Source: Tipula vernalis
Lineage: Eukaryota > Arthropoda > Insecta > Diptera > Tipulidae
Direction: 5' to 3'
DNA length: 64,000 nucleotides
Assembly: GCA_958295665.1 (NCBI GenBank)
Contig: OY282558.1
Span: 356,569,053-356,633,052 of the forward strand
Shown here: positions 1-11,429 of the stretch, piece after piece
Layout: each line of letters opens with the position of its first letter
Numbering within the stretch: the first letter of the stretch is position 1
Program-made: the position numbers and the translations under genes
Notes under the pieces: generated by a model
What the model saw: only the letters and a program-made list of their open reading frames with translations
Databases searched by the model: none
What the model was told of the DNA's origin: nothing

Positions 1-1690
1 GTCCAAATTGAAACCACACATTATTTGGCCATTCCATATATTAAAAATCTTTATGAAAAGATAAAACACTTTTTTAGGAATTATAATTCAGACACAAATT
101 AAAATAACCAAATTTTTTTTCAAAAATGAAAGATATTTATACCTTTAAAAAAACAATCAAATATTGTTTACCAAGTATGTTGAAACGCAACATTTACAGG
201 GCGGACAAAGCAGTTTTTAGAAAAACGGATTTATCAACACAAAAGAGGCGCAAATCCAAATATAAATTTAAACTTTGGTGCGCTTTCACAGCATTTGAAA
301 GATACAAACCAGTTAATCAGTTTAGATAACGTCAAAACTCTCGAAAAGCAAAAAATGTTGCTCATTTAATTTTACTCCAAATCGGCTAACCGGAAGTGGT
401 CACTCGCTTGGTCATGAAATTTTTTTTGGCAAATATCTTAAAAAGCATAAGCTTTTAAAAAAAAATTACTTAATCCAAAACGTCTCCAAAAAATAAAAAT
501 AAAAAATTACAAAAAAAATTTGAAAATTTAAAATTCATTAAAAAGTAATTACAAAAAAAAATTAAATGTCTCAAAATTCGCTGTGTGTAAAAGAAAGTCG
601 TATGTTGGCCACACCTCCATTTTTTACATGAATAGCATTAGAGTACAAATTTATTTCCAAATAATGTTTCTTAGCTATGCGTTTCAAAAGAAACAATTTT
701 GATATAAGGTTTTCATAACGCTTTTGAGATTGATTTCGAATAGGAATCAAAAGCTAAAGCACTAATTAGGTCTTTTTAATATAAAAAGAGCCCTAAACCA
801 ATATCTTGAAAAATTGTTTTAATTTTAAATCATTAGCTCAATAAAATAAAATTAATAATAGGTTTAATTTGGTTTGTACCTTAGAGGTTTACAGTACCTT
901 ACATGGTTTATGGAAATTTCAGGATTTACGAAAATCTATACGAACATGAAGTTTAAATTCAAAAACGCGCCATTTTCAAAAACGTCAAAGGCCATTAAAT
1001 TTAGAAGCGGGCCGTTTAAATTCAAAAAATTGCCTATTTGGTCACCTAAACTGGCCTAATAGTTTAATAAAGATGATTTTTCAGGAAGAATCAAATATAT
1101 TACTAATCTGAATCTTCCAAAGAAAATGGGAGCTGCTTCCTCCAAACCCATGCATGAATTAAGTAGTTATAAATTACTGGATCTTTTTACACAATCCAAT
1201 GAATCTAAAATAAAAAAAAAAATAAAAAAATCATATTTTGTTAAAGTTTTAAAAATGTCTGCAAAATTTACGCTTATGAAGTCACATTTGAAAACTTACA
1301 AAACGCGAATGCCTTTCACATGGGCAAAGTGCCATGACATTGGTGATAAACGTGTAAAATCTGGTAAAATAGTAAGTTTACAAATATGTGCAATTTGACC
1401 ATGTGAAAGGCATTAGCATTTCAAATGGTTAAGCATGTTTGCAGTATTAGCAACAACTGTAGATGAACATTTTGTATGATAAAAAAATTACAAAGAAATA
1501 AAAATCATTTTTTATGTATTTTGTTGCTGTAATTTTATGAAATTGTATGCTGAGTTTTTATAATTAGCTCTTTGCCTTATTCTAACTTTCTATATATTGT
1601 ATAAAAACAATGTCGTTTACACAAAACAAGTACAAAACTAAACTAAATCTACCGTAATAAGGCGTTCAAAAACTCGTCAAAACCAAACAT
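1..1690. other. AT-rich sequence, no gene recognised
   Basis: Very AT-rich DNA with many short A and T runs. The small open frames here (60-90 codons, lysine- and phenylalanine-rich) look like chance frames in AT-rich DNA. They show no domain, and start positions and composition fit no family I know. I see no terminal repeats or tandem array. Confidence 0.6.
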
Positions 1691-1945
1691 TCATTTTTTC
1701 GTATTGCATTCATAAAACATGGACATCGAGCCATTACGCCTGGAGTAGCCAAATCGAGGACGGGCGGCCACAGATCCGTCTTTGAAAACCACCTGCACAT
1801 TGCATTGCTTCATGCCAACCTGTAGTGCTGACATGAAAGGTGGGTCGGCCCATGGATTCTGCACTCTCAACAGGGGGTCATGGATGTGTTCATTTTCATC
1901 ACTGATCGTAATCAGATGATGAAAAATCCCTTTTGCATTCCGCCC
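1691..1945 (-). CDS. possible terminal exon, unidentified protein
   Basis: On the minus strand a frame of 84 codons runs open from 1945 to a TGA at 1693-1691. It starts directly after TTCTTTTAG (1954-1946), a good-looking splice acceptor (pyrimidine tract plus AG). The segment is much more GC-rich than its surroundings. The predicted peptide is protein-like: an acidic stretch (SDENEHIHDP), then NPWADPPFMSALQVG, a lysine/valine segment (VQVVFKDG) and a C-terminus ending FYECNTKK. It contains two Cys and no membrane segment. I do not recognise the family. It lies directly downstream of a tRNA-like SINE head, so it could instead be non-coding SINE body that happens to be open. At this base composition an 84-codon open frame is uncommon but not decisive. 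The call rests on frame, acceptor and composition only. Confidence 0.32.
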   Translation of the reverse strand, partial: GRNAKGIFHHLITISDENEHIHDPLLRVQNPWADPPFMSALQVGMKQCNVQVVFKDGSVAARPRFGYSRRNGSMSMFYECNTKK

Positions 1946-2014
1946 CTAAAAGAATTCGAACCCGATACCTCCCGATCCAACCGCCGCAACTTTAATCACT
2001 GCGCCGTTTGCTCG
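1946..2014 (-). mobile_element. tRNA-like SINE head (pol III A and B boxes)
   Basis: Read on the minus strand, CGGCGCAGTGAT (2006-1995) resembles a pol III A box, and GGTTCGAATTC (1962-1952) is close to the B-box consensus. Their spacing of about 33 nt is that of a tRNA gene. The acceptor-stem pairing expected of a real tRNA is not evident, so this is more likely the head of a tRNA-derived SINE than a tRNA gene. The body would extend leftward on the minus strand into the exon-like frame. No flanking duplication was found. Confidence 0.4.
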
Positions 2015-2902
2015 GTTTTTTTTAGTTATATGAGAATAAACATTTGAAAAATAAGGAAATAATTCAGTGTCTTCACATGCGTACGAAAGGAAGGTTGTTC
2101 ATATTTTTATTTCCAGTAATTTTCTGCAAAATTAAAAACTAATAAAATTGTTAATTGAATAATAATTTAAAGATAAATAAATATTAACTAAAAATGGAAA
2201 ATAAGTCAGAAAAATATATATAAACTATAATTTTATTAATAATTTAAAATTATGAAAAATCACACAGCGCACATCCTCCCTTTACAGCGCTTGAATTAAC
2301 ACTAGATTAAATTCCCTAATTTCCTCTTATTCTATATTAAACAAATGTGTTGTACGTTATTGGGTTTGTTTTAGCTAACAAATGTTTTGTTTTATTATGT
2401 ACAATGGAATTTTGTAAATTTACCAAAGCAGCAATTGTCAATAAGATCTTGCAATGTTTTTTTTTTTTTTTTTTGCTATACATATGTATGTGTCCCTTTT
2501 TAAAAAAAAATCTTTTTATTTTATTATGCATTTGGATGTAAAAAAAATTTCGAAATGATTTTTGATTCACAAAATTAAAATTTTGTTAAATTTTTATTCA
2601 CAATAAATAAACCTAAAATCTGTATAATTATTGACATTTTCGTATAAGGGAATTTTTTTTAACTGGTTATAACCATTCGGAAATATTCCCTTAGTACCGA
2701 AAAAATTCCATTAGTAGCGAATTCAAGAATACACGAATTACAATTTCCGAACGTTTTGTCCACATGTGGAAAATGGATGTGGAATTCGAGAATAGGGCCA
2801 CCGGTAATAATTGTAAACGAAAAATTTTATTTTTGGAGTTGTGCCGGTTATGGAAATTAGTGTTAAATATTATCAAAACATCAAACTATGAAACAAGGCA
2901 AG

Positions 2903-2933
<31 letters not shown>

Positions 2934-2990
2934 GGAGGAACAGAATTAGGGAAAATATTTTTGAACATGCGCAATTAATTTATTTGTAGA
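2015..2990. other. AT-rich spacer with long T tracts
   Basis: No gene seen. Contains a 16-nt T run near 2458-2474 and a T run of almost 30 nt near 2907-2933. Small open frames over these runs are low-complexity and not credible. Confidence 0.5.
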
Positions 2991-3225
2991 CTGCGGTCGA
3001 ATTCTCGGGTAAATCATTTACTACGAAAAATGTAGATTTTTAGAGTACGTTTTTTGTTAAATTACGCTTTTTTGTCGATTTCATACTCGTTCAACTCTTA
3101 TAACAATCAAGTATAAAGTATCTAAATGTGAAACATTTACCTTTTTTTATTTCGTTTACCCTTCATAAAAAGAAGGTAAATGCATTTACCGAATTTAGTG
3201 GATTTACTTGAGAATTCGACCGCAG
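2991..3225. mobile_element. 235-bp MITE-like element with 25-bp TIRs
   Basis: The left end CTGCGGTCGAATTCTCGGG (from 2991) continues to 3015. It is matched in inverse orientation by 3201-3225, with only two mismatches (GG versus AA) over 25 bp. The interior is non-coding and contains GGTAAAT/ATTTACC inverted pieces. No clear target-site duplication is visible, so the superfamily cannot be assigned. Confidence 0.6.
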
Positions 3226-5200
3226 CTTTAGTTGTTAAAGATTTTTAATCTTTTTGAAGCACATGTTGGAGCTGACATTAAAGTGGCTTTATTTTTTTTA
3301 TATTTGAAAATTTCCGTTTTAATAGAGACCATTTAGAATTTTTTTTTGTTAGAATAAGAATAAAAAACTAATTAGGGATTTCAAGTGTTCGTAACACGAT
3401 CCTTCTAAAGGCATAAACCCGGGAAAATTTGGCTTAATAACATTTATGCACGTTCCAGTTGTTCGTAAACAAACGTTTGAAAGGTGACATTGGTTTTTAA
3501 ATTTTTATTCAAATATTTTCAGATAAATGTTTGTAACATCAGCATAAACCATTGTCGGCGCTTTCAAGGAACCGAAAGTTGAAGATTTGTGAAAATAATT
3601 GGAAAAACAAAAATGAACTTAAACTTGATATGTAATTTCTAGGTTATCAAAAGTAATTTATTCAGAGTTTTCGCACTCGACCCAAAACAAATTATTCATA
3701 ACACTTTTTGTATCACAAGACCTATTTTTTGAGATACGAGATGTTTAGGTTGGCCAATTGCAATGGTTCACGAGGTTGACTTAAGTATGAACTTGTGTTT
3801 TAAAACCAAAAATTCTCTTAACAAGTCTCTCTTTACTCAAAAAATCGGCAAGTGTAGGGTTTCAGAATTGAGTCGAATGGTTCTAATTTCGTTTATTTGA
3901 AATTTTCGAGATAATTCTTTTGCATGATGTATCATTATTGATTTGGTGCTTGGTCTTTCGCTTGGTTACTAATTTGCATGATTTTAAAGAATTGTTAGAT
4001 AATTCGATAGTTGCCTAGTTTGAAGATGCTGGTGTTGGCGGAGATTATTGAGAATTCAAGTTTTGGGTTTCTCATGGATTTTTAATATTATTGCAACATG
4101 TTTGAGGTTATTTGTGATACTAACGCGCTTAACCCCATGAAAAACGAAAAGAAAATCGGATTTAATTTTTTCGATTTAATTTCAAAATTATTGTGAAAAT
4201 GGATTTTTGTTTTCGTCCGAAAAAAATTATTTTGAACCGAAAAAATTTAATTTTCATTTTCTCAGCCAATTAAAAATGTTTTTGAATTTTTTAAATCGAA
4301 AATAGTATTGTATTGTACCTTCAGTCAAGAACCAGAAGATTTTTGCGAAAACAAAGCAATAATTTTGATTTTTCAGTGGGTAAAGCGGTTTAGACTCTGC
4401 CCGAAAGCTGTGGTAAATATTTTTTAGTCACATTTTTGACATTTATTTTAAAAAACCGCACCCAAATTATCATGGTCTTTTGCTATGATAATTTTTGACA
4501 CAAGCAAAATAAATTAATTGTTCGTTCAACATAGTCGCCTTAGCATGTTATATCATCAAACGTTATCGTTATCGTTTGCAGCAACATAATAACAGCAACA
4601 TGATAATTTAACGACAGTTATTGTCTTCTAGCGAGATGATTTGTCCTTGTATGTCAATATTTTATATGGCATGTTGATCTAGTAAGTAAATGTGAGAGTT
4701 AGCACTATCATTTGACAGATTATTGAAGCTATTATAGAATTAATTGATCGATTGATTTAAAACGTTTAGTTGTATCCACTATATCATTAACGATTTATTT
4801 TAATCCATAATAGAGTTGCCCCCAATATCCACTACGCTATAATATATAATATTAAACAAAAGCAAATTCGATGCATATAAAAGGATTGCTTAAGAAAATA
4901 AGAGGAAATACTTCAAAAAAATAAGTATAATTAAGTTATTACTGTTATCCGATTTTGCTGACAGGCTCTCTTTTTGCTACTTAGTGTGTTTCTTGTCATT
5001 CAACAGTATTTATTTCACCACGGAAAGATAATGTTTATTAATTCTTTGCAAAACTCATAAAATTGAGAATCGATGAAATTCGAGTCAATAAATGCATCAA
5101 TTTCATATGTTCGGACTCCAACAGTTCACCGGTTTATCTCGGCTTTACGTTACATTGAATTTATTAACTTTATATTGATCCAACAAGATTCAACCAATCT
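3226..5200. other. AT-rich sequence, no gene recognised
   Basis: No open frame with protein-like character, no tandem array and no convincing terminal repeats. A short TTATCGTTATCGTTTG stretch near 4560 is the only local repetition noted. Confidence 0.5.
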
Positions 5201-5465
5201 GCACCCGAATTCCGGTTCGATGACCAATTTCTCATATGGGTTTTATTCGTATAAAAAAGCCTAAAGGTATAAAAACTCATGAAACGCGATTCCGGTTTGA
5301 TGTGAGAGAAAAATTAAACTCATAAAGAATGTCAAAAAAACCAATGAAATATTTTTATATGAGAAGTACATTAGATGATAAGTTTAATACACAATCAGTC
5401 AAAAATGGTTTTTAAATTTTTAATTTTTGGAGCCTTGAGTTTAAATTTCGAAGCCTAAAATTATT

Positions 5466-5565
5466 GTGTTGTGTGTCAAACTTATCAAAAAGAGATTAAT
5501 TGATCCGAAAGGGACTCACATATGACAACAGTTTTTTTGTATGTTCTAATTCCAAGACACAATCA
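5466..5565 (+). repeat. direct repeat, copy 1 (offset 360 bp)
   Basis: Begins around GTGTGTCAAACTT and AGAGATTAATTGA. Copy 2 lies at 5826-5925 in the same orientation with scattered substitutions. Both lie inside the TIR element. Confidence 0.65.
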
Positions 5566-5825
5566 CAAAAGATTATAAATTTCGCCAATTAGCGTTTATT
5601 GGTAAAAATGGGCTTTTATCAATCTTTTATAATAACTCCCAAGATGTTGATATTGTTGATAGATTAATTACTACACACAGTTCAAATTGTAAACAAAACT
5701 ATTGTAAAATTTAAATTACGAAACAGAATTTTCGGGTTGGTTATAAAAACGCAAAATTTTTATTAATTCTGTTATTTTTTATTTATAAATTTTTGGTAAG
5801 CATTAGGTAGGAACCTAAACTTATT

Positions 5826-5925
5826 TAATTGTGTGTCAAACTTCTCCAAAAGAGATTAATTGAACCGAAAGAGACCCACATAAGACAGAGCAATTTTTTG
5901 TATGTTGTTTCCAAGACTTATTACA
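5826..5925 (+). repeat. direct repeat, copy 2
   Basis: Same orientation as 5466-5565; shares GTGTGTCAAACTT, AGAGATTAATTGA and TTTTTGTATGTT. Suggests an internal tandem duplication that has since diverged. Confidence 0.65.
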
Positions 5926-6288
5926 CGACATATAAAATTTCACTAAATCAATAAATAACTATATTAAACAATAACAAAAACCTAGTTTTAATAATTTTAT
6001 TATTTTTTTCAGACATTTTTGGTTCACATATTTATATAAAAATCACAACAACATGAACATCAGTCTAAAAAATAAATACCTTTATTGAAAAATTTTGTTT
6101 TTTCAACAAAATAATGTCACAAAATGACCCAGTACACCAAATAGCTCATGCTATAATATTTTACTATAATTGAAACTCATCTACAATACGGGAATCGGAA
6201 ATTTGATGAGTCTGAGAACTGAGTAGTCGAAAAAAAAAAATTAAATCATTTCTGGTTCTCATTTGTCATAGAACCGGAATTCGGGTGC

Positions 6289-8890
6289 TGGTCGCATATT
6301 CCCATTATTAATTGTTAGTTTCATAAACTCGTATTAGTTTAATAAGGATGACTTCAATTCTGCTCCCAGATATTTTAAATGCAGATTAATTTTTTAGCAA
6401 AGTGCCGGCTGCCATCGAGATCTTCTGAAGAGCAATAAGATACAAGCGGTACTTTCCTACATGTGACAAGCACAGCAAACACATCTGGTTTTCGTACTGA
6501 TTTATTGTCCTATCCTAAAACTGGCATCCGGGTACATTAAAAGCATTATTTGGTATTATTTTGATGTTGCCCAATATTATATACGCCACAAATTTGGTGG
6601 TACCTTCTTAAATTATTTTACCGTTCATAGTTTTTTAGATACTGATGATAATATGAAACACCAATAGTCGGGCTTTAAGACACAGGCTGACGAGCGCCTA
6701 CATTTTTTTTGGCAGGGTTTACGGTTCTTATTGATAAGTTACACCAAAAGTCATAACCTAAAGTTGTACAATAATATTTGGTTTGGAATTATTTTAGGTC
6801 TCTAATTAACTTTTATTAAATTTCAAATGAAATCTTTTTTTTTATATTTTAATTATTTTTATAGTTAAATTTAATCAGCTAATTAAAATCCGTGACAACT
6901 TATTTTCAGGTCCTTAAGAAATAACAAAAAAAAAAAAACTTTAATTCCAAACTTATTTGATCGCACTGCCACAAAACATAATTAATCAAGATACTGTGCA
7001 GACATTAATTGAAATATTTTAAAATTTTTATAAATTTTGCATAGTCAACACTTTAAAGTTTAATTAATTAATTCGCATAATATTTCATTTTGTTACTCCA
7101 TAGTCTCATTAAAACTTTCAAATCAAAGTACAAAGAACAAAAAAAAAGACGATTTGTTATCCAACAAAATTCTTTTCTTCTTTTCCGCTCGCTATTTTAA
7201 TCACGACTGACATAAAAAAAAACTTTTTTCATATCTAAAACATCAACAACCTCATGAATTATGTAACTATTCCGCAAACTATAATAATTTTTCCATTTTT
7301 ATTTTTAACTTAATCCAAAAGCACAACTTTATTATTATTATTTTTCATTGCACTTTCTGTCATTATTGCCATCCTTAATAAAGATAAATTTTAATTATTT
7401 TAATACAAAAAAAAAACTTTTTCGTGACCGCATTTTTAACAAAATAGAAAATTAAATTAAAAAAAAAAAAAAAAACTTGGAACAAATTGGATAGCGATTG
7501 GAGATGAATCGATCCAATCTAATAACAAGAAAAATCTAGAAATTTCATTAAAGCTTTATTGATTTAATTTTTTTTAAGCAAAAGTTTTCATTAAAGTTAT
7601 ATTTCTGTGCCATCTCCCGTTTTTTTTTAATGAAACAAATGTCTTTCTTTTTTTGTGTTTACACCATCCCACGTCCAAAGAAGTATCATTGTTCTTGGTT
7701 TTATACAAGCTTTTTATTATAAAGTTTAATGATATCTCTGTACTAATTATTAAAGAGATTTTTTCATGTACACAGGGTGCGTATTTATTATAGACAGCAT
7801 ACAATGTATATTGTATGTATACAGGCCAGCAAATATCTAGGGTGAGATGTACAATTTCTTTTTTTTTTTGCTGTCAAACTATAGTCATAAAGAAAATATA
7901 AGAGCGATACATATTTGCATAATTGTATCAAGACAATAATAAGACAATTTTCTATAGACATTTATATGTAACTAAAACTTAAATAGAAAAATAAATAATA
8001 ATATATTACAATTTATATTTGAATTCCTGTCTGTAGATTTCTATTTAAATAAAAAAAATTCAAATTGCAACTAAACTTTTCCGTTTTCGCATAAAGCATC
8101 TGACGCTAGCACACATAGCACAAATAATAGAAAGCAAATAAAATTACTTTACAATAAATATGTATAAATAGCTAAAATGAAAAACTTTTGATTTATTCTA
8201 CATATAGCAGCTATACATACATAGCTACACCTCGTACAATACAAAAGCACGGAATAAAATTAAAAATAAATAAAATAATTCAGTGACAGCAAAAATTGTT
8301 TAGGAGCAAAATACAATAAATAATAAAAAAATATAAAAGGAAAAAATGTTGCTCCATAAACGAGATTCTTTAACAACAATGTGTATTATTGGACAAATAA
8401 AATAAAGAATAAAGAAAATTTGGTATATGATTTTCATCAATTTCTTAAAATATTTGATTCATGGTATTTTCTTTTGTACAACAAAATATAATATTGACTT
8501 CCAATATACGACGAGGAAGAAAATAAATAATGGGTTAGATGATAAAAGAAATATGTAGCTATTGTTTGACTATTTACAGTTTAAAGCTCGTTATTTGATT
8601 TCCAAATACATATTTGTGATACATGCTCTCTGTTGCATTTGGTTAAGGCCAAACTTGCTTTCGGCAAATTCATTGTTTTAGTGAACTTCATAACATGGCC
8701 CCCTTCATACAATTTGTTCTCAGATGAATCTTTCTATAACAACTACAATAATATTCAATAAGGAATAATTTCTTTTTTCCATGTGATTTCGGAATAATAT
8801 AGTAGCAGCTTTCGCTGAGAATAGGCGCTCGTTTTCTTATAAAAACGATAGCCTGGGTTTTTTATCATTTATGAATGTTTTCCATTTCGC
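6289..8890. other. AT-rich sequence, no gene recognised
   Basis: Long A/T runs and no protein-like frame. The 76-codon minus frame at 7574-7804 has no recognisable feature and I do not call it. Confidence 0.5.
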
Positions 8891-8957
8891 TGATGCAGCC
8901 AATTTTGCTGATGCAGTCAATGCAGTCAATGCAGTCAATGATGCAGTCAATTTTGCA
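8891..8957 (+). repeat. short minisatellite (ATGCAGTCA units)
   Basis: Five or more imperfect copies of GATGCAGTCAAT / ATGCAGTCA in tandem, flanked by an AATTTTGC motif at both ends. Confidence 0.7.
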
Positions 8958-9527
8958 TTTGAATGGCATAGACCAGCTTACATTTTATTGTTCATTATTT
9001 ATTATTGGATTTTAGAGCACTGAAACCGGGTTCGGCTCTTTATTTAACTATTATTCATTATTTATTTGTTTTTTTTATTTTTATGATTTATTAAATTTAA
9101 TTTGGTGTGGAAACGTTATTAGTATGTAATATGATGAGATTAATTTAAACTATTTTGCAGCGCATTTTAATTATTTAATTTTGATTTTAGTGGTATTTCT
9201 GGAATTAGCTAGTTAAGCTAAAGAATTGGAAATTAAATTTTACAGGGTTTCAGATTTTTGATTTTTGATTTTAGAATTTTAATTAAAATAAAAAAGATAT
9301 TTAGTGCGTTTACAATTCATAATTTAGAATTAAAATTTTTAAGTTTCTCGAATTTCAGGTTATTTACTTAGTGAATAATTTGCTTTCCTTCAGTTTAGAT
9401 ACTGAATTTAATTTATTTTATTTAAGGGTGTCGAGGGCTGATTTTAAATAACAATTAATAGTGAAGTAAATTAGGTTTTAGGTTTAAGTAAATTTTTCGG
9501 TGTAATCGAATCATTAATGTCATAATG

Positions 9528-9625
9528 TTAGTGTTGGTATTGATGTGAATATTGGTATTGGTGTTAATGTTTATACTGGTATTAATGTTAATGATAGTTT
9601 TGGTATTACTATTGATATTGGTTAG
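9528..9625 (+). repeat. degenerate GGTATTGATGTTAAT minisatellite
   Basis: Successive variants of TTGGTATTGATGTTAAT over about 100 bp; all strand-biased G/T and A/T, non-coding. Confidence 0.6.
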
Positions 9626-9989
9626 TTAAAATGGTTTTAGTTTAGAAACACTGAGAAACCCGACCAATATGGCGCTGGCTGAGGTGACAGCACGATAAGT
9701 GGGTGATAGTTGGTTTATGTATTGTCAAACTATTAATGTTAATTTATTTGTAATACACAAAGACTAATTTATAATTTATTTCAGAGAAGTAAATTTATAC
9801 ATAATTAATTTTAAAATAGTATATTAGATAATTAATTTTATTAGTATATTTTAAATTTAGGAAATTCTTGAAATAAACTTTAAATTGTATTGTCTTGTGT
9901 TAAATAATCTACTAAAAATAAATTACTAATAAATTTACTAACTATCAACTACTTAGGTATCTGGAACTAGGTTGATTTTTTCCTTTTCT

Positions 9990-10597
9990 TCAGTTTTGTT
10001 ATGTGTAAAGGGGGTACGGAGGGCCCGGCGTCATCCGGGAGTCCTGCTTAGTCTTGGTCGTACACGCTGATCAATTAATCAGCTTCCTCAAACACTCCGT
10101 CATGAGTTTTGTGGTATCTGCAAAGTTTGGGTTAAATTTTCGATAATATCACATTAACCCTTAATCGCTTTTAGTTTGCTTTTCCGTTTGAGGTATTTGG
10201 AAATTCCCGATGGTAAGAATCATGTCACGGTTAGGCTTATTACACCCTGAGCTGTAACCAATTGTCAAAGGAAAACCATTTCCTTGTGCAAAAACTCGGA
10301 TTTATCGAGTTGGGCTTTTAACTTAGTTTTACGAAATATCCCAAGCTTTCGCATGTGTTCCTGTAGTGAGGCACTATAGATGATAATATCATCCATATAG
10401 CACAGGCACACCATGCTTTGTAACTCTCTGAGAAAGTTATCCATTACGCGTTGAAACGTACTGGGTGCGTTCTTTATGCCGAATGGCATTCTTACATAAT
10501 CGTAATGCACGAAGTATACTGTAAAATTATGCCTCCCTACGTCCTTTGGGTGGGCTTTTATCTGGTGAAATAAGACGCTAAGTCCAGAGTAGTGAAG
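9990..10597 (-). pseudogene. Ty3/gypsy reverse transcriptase, decayed
   Basis: Minus-strand translation from about 10597 downward gives LDLASYF, a RMPFG motif, and the catalytic YMDD box (residues YMDDIIIY). Past a stop at the end of the best frame (10265), recognisable pol continues in other frames: VTAQGV, then YYRKF-NPNFAD and MTECLRK. These are RT thumb and connection motifs of insect gypsy elements of the 17.6/297 kind. Several frame changes and in-frame stops make it non-functional. The 5' side of the RT is missing where a MITE is inserted. The remnant is part of the same decayed element as 10840-11350. Confidence 0.75.
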
Positions 10598-10599
10598 TA

Positions 10600-10817
10600 C
10601 ACCTGTCCCTCAATTAACACGGTACTTGATTAACACGGATTTCATTTAACACAGTAAACAACTTGAGACAAAGTCTTGATTAACACGCACAGAAGTTTCG
10701 CCGCGTTAATCAAGTACCGTGTTAATCGAGGGACGACTATTAGTCGCGATTAATACGGTTTTGAGTTACACGGTAATTTGGCGGAACGTAATTACCGTGT
10801 TAATCGAGGGACAGGTG
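10600..10817. mobile_element. pogo/Tigger-like MITE with TA target duplication
   Basis: Ends are CACCTGTCCCTC...GAGGGACAGGTG, with TA immediately outside each end (10598-10599 and 10818-10819). The outer TIR matches for about 25 bp with one difference. A second inverted copy of the terminal sequence lies inside at about 10701-10735, so the left 135 bp form a hairpin of their own. Terminal sequence and TA duplication fit the Tc1/mariner superfamily, pogo/Tigger type. There is no transposase. It interrupts the decayed gypsy pol. Confidence 0.8.
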
Positions 10818-10839
10818 TATATACATACATTTCGCTAAC

Positions 10840-11350
10840 TTATTAGGGTTGTCCGTTATTTTGGATAGAGGATACGATTTTATGAAATGGCACAGTTTTC
10901 AATAGCTTGTTTTTCTTCAGGATTGAAGGTTCGAAATAATTGAGCATGTGTTCATATTGTTTCAGCGTGGTAATTTTCAAAAGGTTCTGTTTTAATGGCT
11001 TTTTCATCTACGAATATTTTTTAATGATTTCTGTAATAAATTATTTTAACCATTGCGTAGTAATTGTCACTATAGTATATTCTTTCGGGAATTATCAAGT
11101 AGTTTTGTAGGATAATGGGTTTTAAATATATTTCTCCGTTTTGTTCTTCTAGGTAATATTTTATAATGTTTTGACATTATATTAGGCCTAAAAGGAAGTG
11201 GAATTATTGTATTAGGAATGATGAGGATGCGGTCATCAGTAAGTGCTATTTTAATTTCGAGCGATATTCCAAAAAAATCTGCATGCATTAGTTGCTTATT
11301 CTGAAACTTTGATGTTGCAATTTTTGACGAATTGAAAAGGTTGATTAAGT
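10840..11350 (-). pseudogene. Ty3/gypsy pol, protease-to-RT linker region, decayed
   Basis: The minus-strand frame 11288-11070 (72 codons, including IIPLPFRP) and the following frames contain a segment like HAQLFRTFNPEEKQ. That matches the stretch preceding RT in 17.6/297-type gypsy elements. No intact DSG protease motif can be read. Together with 9990-10597 it forms one minus-strand element remnant, with a deletion and a MITE between the two pieces. No LTR was recognised on either side. Confidence 0.5.
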
Positions 11351-11429
11351 CCTCCGCTACCTTTCAATATCTGTATGAATGTTCCAGACTTGTGGCATAC
11401 AAAACCTATAAAACCAATAAGATTTTAAA

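Larger units (their letters stand above)
5201..6288. mobile_element. 1.1-kb TIR element, non-autonomous
   Basis: The left end GCACCCGAATTCCGGTTC (from 5201, TIR to 5228) and the inverse copy ending at 6288 (6261-6288) match at 26 of 28 positions and point outward as TIRs should. The interior is AT-rich with no transposase. It holds a direct repeat of about 100 bp with an offset of 360 bp. Flanks show no obvious target duplication, so the superfamily is unknown. The strong 28-bp match makes a real element more likely than chance. Confidence 0.55.

Noticed and set aside
126..1398. Three small plus-strand frames (61-90 codons)
   Set aside because: Lys/Phe-rich composition expected by chance at this base composition.
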